Both the position numbers and the translations under genes were made by a program. Of a DNA stretch of 64,000 bases, positions 61,601-64,000 are shown piece by piece. The stretch lies in the NCBI GenBank assembly GCA_947044405.1, contig CAMRHE010000063.1, positions 5,072,501-5,136,500 of the forward strand. The letters are read 5' to 3'. The stretch's first letter is position 1. Every line of letters starts with the position of its first letter. The notes beneath the pieces are model-generated. The model had not been told where the DNA came from. It was given only the letters and a program-made list of their open reading frames with translations, and did no database searches. The DNA is from Leptodactylus fallax (taxonomy: Eukaryota; Chordata; Amphibia; Anura; Leptodactylidae).

Positions 61601-62269
61601 TATAGTTGGCGTCTATCCCTACTGAGTGGTGATGTGCCCCACCAAAGTGTGAAAAGGAGTGCCACGCCAAAGTATGAAAAGGCGTGCCACGCCAACGACG
61701 GCTACGAGACTGGGTGTGAAGGACTGTCCAACAATGAAGAAGAGTGCAACGCTGCAAAGAGAAAACCACAGCCGAGAAAAGCCCAAGCTGCTGCAAGAGA
61801 GCGTGAGCAGTGTGAACAGACCAGCTATTACCAGGCAGGGCGGTGACCCAGATAGGTGGACAGTACCGGTACTGGTTACAAATGTAAATGATGGATAAAA
61901 CATAGGATTCCGTAACAGTCTGGAACCTAATACTGATATCTTCACTGGTTCTATGCTGTCTTTTTGTCTATTTATATATATCCATTATCTATCTATCCTA
62001 TGTTGGGAAAAAGTATGGTAATGGATGCTGCGGTATGATGTATGTTGGCGGCATCCCTTTACTGGATATATCATGTATATACATTACATTTGGGCTATAC
62101 CCATTAGATGTAGATATGTATATGGGTTCCCAATTCTCCCTGACGGCAGATGTCAAGGAGATAAGGATCGGCTAGTTGGATTCCAAACTGCCCAATCCTT
62201 TTTTCTCGGGGAGGTAAGCCTGTTTTGTAGGAATGGCTGGAAGGATAGATGACATCCCTATAAACTGAT
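58699..62269. other. Intergenic, repeats, no gene seen
   Basis: Contains a direct pair of related repeats (59350-59560 and 60820-61010), a TTAA MITE (59712-60084), a MITE-like foldback (61245-61500: GGCTGAGTTCATATGGAG / CAGATATGAACCTTG), and a 24-bp direct doublet near 61640-61690 (AAAAGGAGTGCCACGCC). Short open frames have no recognisable domain. Confidence 0.5.
59712..60084. mobile_element. TTAA-flanked MITE (T2-like)
   Basis: About 373 bp from TTAAAGGAGATGTCCATTTC to AGAGGCAATCCCTTTAA, with TTAA at both borders. Inner words AGAATAGGTCAATAAGAG and GAGGATAGGTACTCAATAA are mirrored in part. Confidence 0.7.
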
Positions 62270-62289
62270 GCCTATGTAAAGTCTATGGC

Positions 62290-62892
62290 CTGCTTTATTC
62301 TATCTTTTATATGTCTATTTATCTGAGTCATATACAACTGTATCACATCTATATATCTTCCTCTCAAATCTATCCGATCTCTATCTATGTGATATATCTG
62401 ACTCTATCTATTCATATATCTCTTGCATCTATCTATCTATCTGTCTATCATTTCATATATATCTATTTATCTATCAATCTTATCTTCTTAATATCTAGCT
62501 ATCCACCTCTATTCTATGTATATGGCCAATCTGTCAATGTGTATATCACATGTCTATGTATCTTTCTTATATCTATCTACTTGTCTATCTGATCCTATCG
62601 TATCATATCTATCCATCTCTCTATCTCATCTTTCTAATTTCTATATACATATCTATTTTCTACCTATCCTTCTCATTTTGGTCTGTTTAATTTCCATCGA
62701 TCTTTCTTATATCTATCTTTCTCATTTCTATCTATCTCATATCTATCTTTCCCATATTGATTTTTCTCATCTATCTTTCTAACTTATCAAGTTATCTATC
62801 TAGCTACATATCTATCTAATCACATTATCTATCTATCTATCGATCTATCTACATATCTATCTATCTATCTATCTATCTACCTATCTAATCAC

Positions 62893-62928
<36 letters not shown>

Positions 62929-62941
62929 CCTATCTAATCAC

Positions 62942-62985
<44 letters not shown>

Positions 62986-63048
62986 ATCTACCTATCTAAT
63001 CACATTATCTATCTATCTATCGATCTATCTATCTACCTATCTAATCAC

Positions 63049-63116
<68 letters not shown>

Positions 63117-63133
63117 CCTATCTATCTAATCAC

Positions 63134-63184
<51 letters not shown>

Positions 63185-63185
63185 A
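62290..63185. repeat. ATCT tetranucleotide array
   Basis: Degenerate TATC/ATCT words from about 62290, becoming nearly perfect (ATCT)n from about 62805. Within the perfect part the words CTACCTATCTAATCACATT recur roughly every 55-120 bp, giving a higher-order pattern. Open frames of Ser/Ile/Tyr/Leu here are artefacts. Confidence 0.96.
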
Positions 63186-63289
63186 TCCACCTGTTTCCCT
63201 CTCCCCTGGACCATATCTCTAGTTTCTCTTAGGGGTTAGGTATCCTGCTCTCATCCAGTCCATGTCCAGTCCCCATCCCCTGACCTCAG

Positions 63290-63581
63290 CTGCCTGCAGG
63301 GTGACTGCTGTGTGTGAATGGTTGCTGGGGAGGGGGAGCAGCATCACTTCAGCACAGCACTTCCCATCTGCTGCTGCAGCCATGTTGAGCTCTTTGTGAG
63401 GGGGTGGGAGAGAGGGGAGGAGAGAGCAGCCGATGAGAGAAGAGAGCTGGAGGATGGTGGCAGACATCAGCCCTTGAGCACAGCAGAACTGAACCTCCAG
63501 CCCATCCAGACACCTGCAGCCTAGCAGCATCCTCCTCCTCCACTGCAGCACTCCCTGGACCATGAGCATCTGCCCAGCCTG
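63290..63581 (+). other. Putative non-coding first exon of next gene (CYFIP2?)
   Basis: Right after the ATCT array the base composition shifts: CTGCTGCAG words, GGGAGAGAGGGGAGGAGAG and CTCCTCCTCC give a purine-rich, 5'-UTR-like stretch that ends in a strong donor, CCTG/GTAAGT, at 63581/63582. ITK is followed by CYFIP2 in the human genome, and the CYFIP2 start codon there is in exon 2, so this could be its 5' non-coding exon. There is no coding evidence here. The start boundary is arbitrary. Confidence 0.35.
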
Positions 63582-64000
63582 GTAAGTCAGGGTGCTGCTG
63601 ACATCATGGGGGGCATTGTGGTAACCGGATCTCTTCCCTCCCACTCGCTAGGCTGTGTTCACATTGTATTACATAGGATGGATGCAGATGCTGATCTCAT
63701 GCACCTTGTACACAGCACCCACCCACTGCAGACAGGATGCCTGGTGATACATTGTAGCTGCTGATGCCATCAATGTGCCAGGGCTAATGTGGGCAGTCTA
63801 GAGCTACTAAACATGGCTGTGCCAAGCCAGCTGTATACAGCCTGTGACTCAGGATTTTACATCTACCAGGCCACTGTTTGCCCCATCTTTGGCCTAGGAG
63901 TGCATGCTACAGGCTAATGTCTGACTGGCCTCTGGATCCTGGTTACCTCTGAGCTAGCCTAGTGCTCGCTTATCATCAGGCCCATAAGTGCAAGGCTAGT
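63582..64000. other. Possible intron 1 of next gene
   Basis: No exon, repeat terminus or RNA gene seen to the window end. Confidence 0.3.

Noticed and set aside
61583..61945. Overlapping frames rich in charged residues
   Set aside because: Caused by a short direct repeat (GTGCCACGCC); no family recognised and both strands are equally open.

Overview
This is a eukaryotic, vertebrate nuclear window. I read it as an anuran amphibian. Genes are spliced with kilobase introns. The DNA is crowded with TTAA-flanked foldback MITEs of the T2 type described from Xenopus, with several Tc1/mariner subfamilies, and with short repeats typical of frog genomes. The species cannot be named from the sequence; a neobatrachian frog is my best guess.

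Three host genes and one RNA gene can be supported. A tRNA-Ser(TGA) lies at 3981-4062 (+). MED7, a Mediator middle-module subunit, is on the minus strand: its coding sequence is one exon (7800-8477), preceded by an intron and a non-coding first exon whose promoter, near 9400-9600, carries a perfect CRE and a CCAAT box. ITK, the Tec-family tyrosine kinase of T-cell receptor signalling, runs on the plus strand from 18451 to 57302. I could place all 17 coding exons with GT/AG borders and matching phases, giving an intact 610-residue protein with PH, zinc-binding TH, proline-rich, SH3, SH2 and kinase parts. A GC-richer exon-like stretch ending in a GTAAGT donor at 63581 may be the 5' non-coding exon of the next gene. 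The human order MED7-ITK-CYFIP2 makes CYFIP2 the candidate, but no coding exon is inside the window.

Layout: 1-7.8 kb is repeat-rich intergenic DNA with a 31-bp minisatellite, the tRNA and several MITEs. 7.8-9.6 kb is MED7. 9.6-18.4 kb is intergenic, with a 30-bp minisatellite, a Tc1 relic split by a 5'-truncated LINE, and an apparently intact DD35E (Traveler-like) Tc1/mariner element. 18.4-57.3 kb is ITK, whose introns hold four more Tc1 elements, many MITEs, (TA)n and GATA arrays, two minisatellites and a strange G/C-only block. 57.3-64 kb has the ITK 3' UTR, repeats, a long ATCT array and the putative next-gene first exon.

Most notable: the ITK kinase domain has Ser432 at the place of the reactive cysteine (human ITK Cys442, BTK Cys481); the Traveler-like transposon has an open 349-codon frame, near-identical inverted repeats and TA target sites; and intron 8 holds a perfect 56-bp palindrome. 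I saw no sign of a wholly new gene system. The remaining signals concern transposon structure, repeat expansion and one kinase active-site substitution. Statements about human proteins and repeat families come from memory and were not checked by a search.
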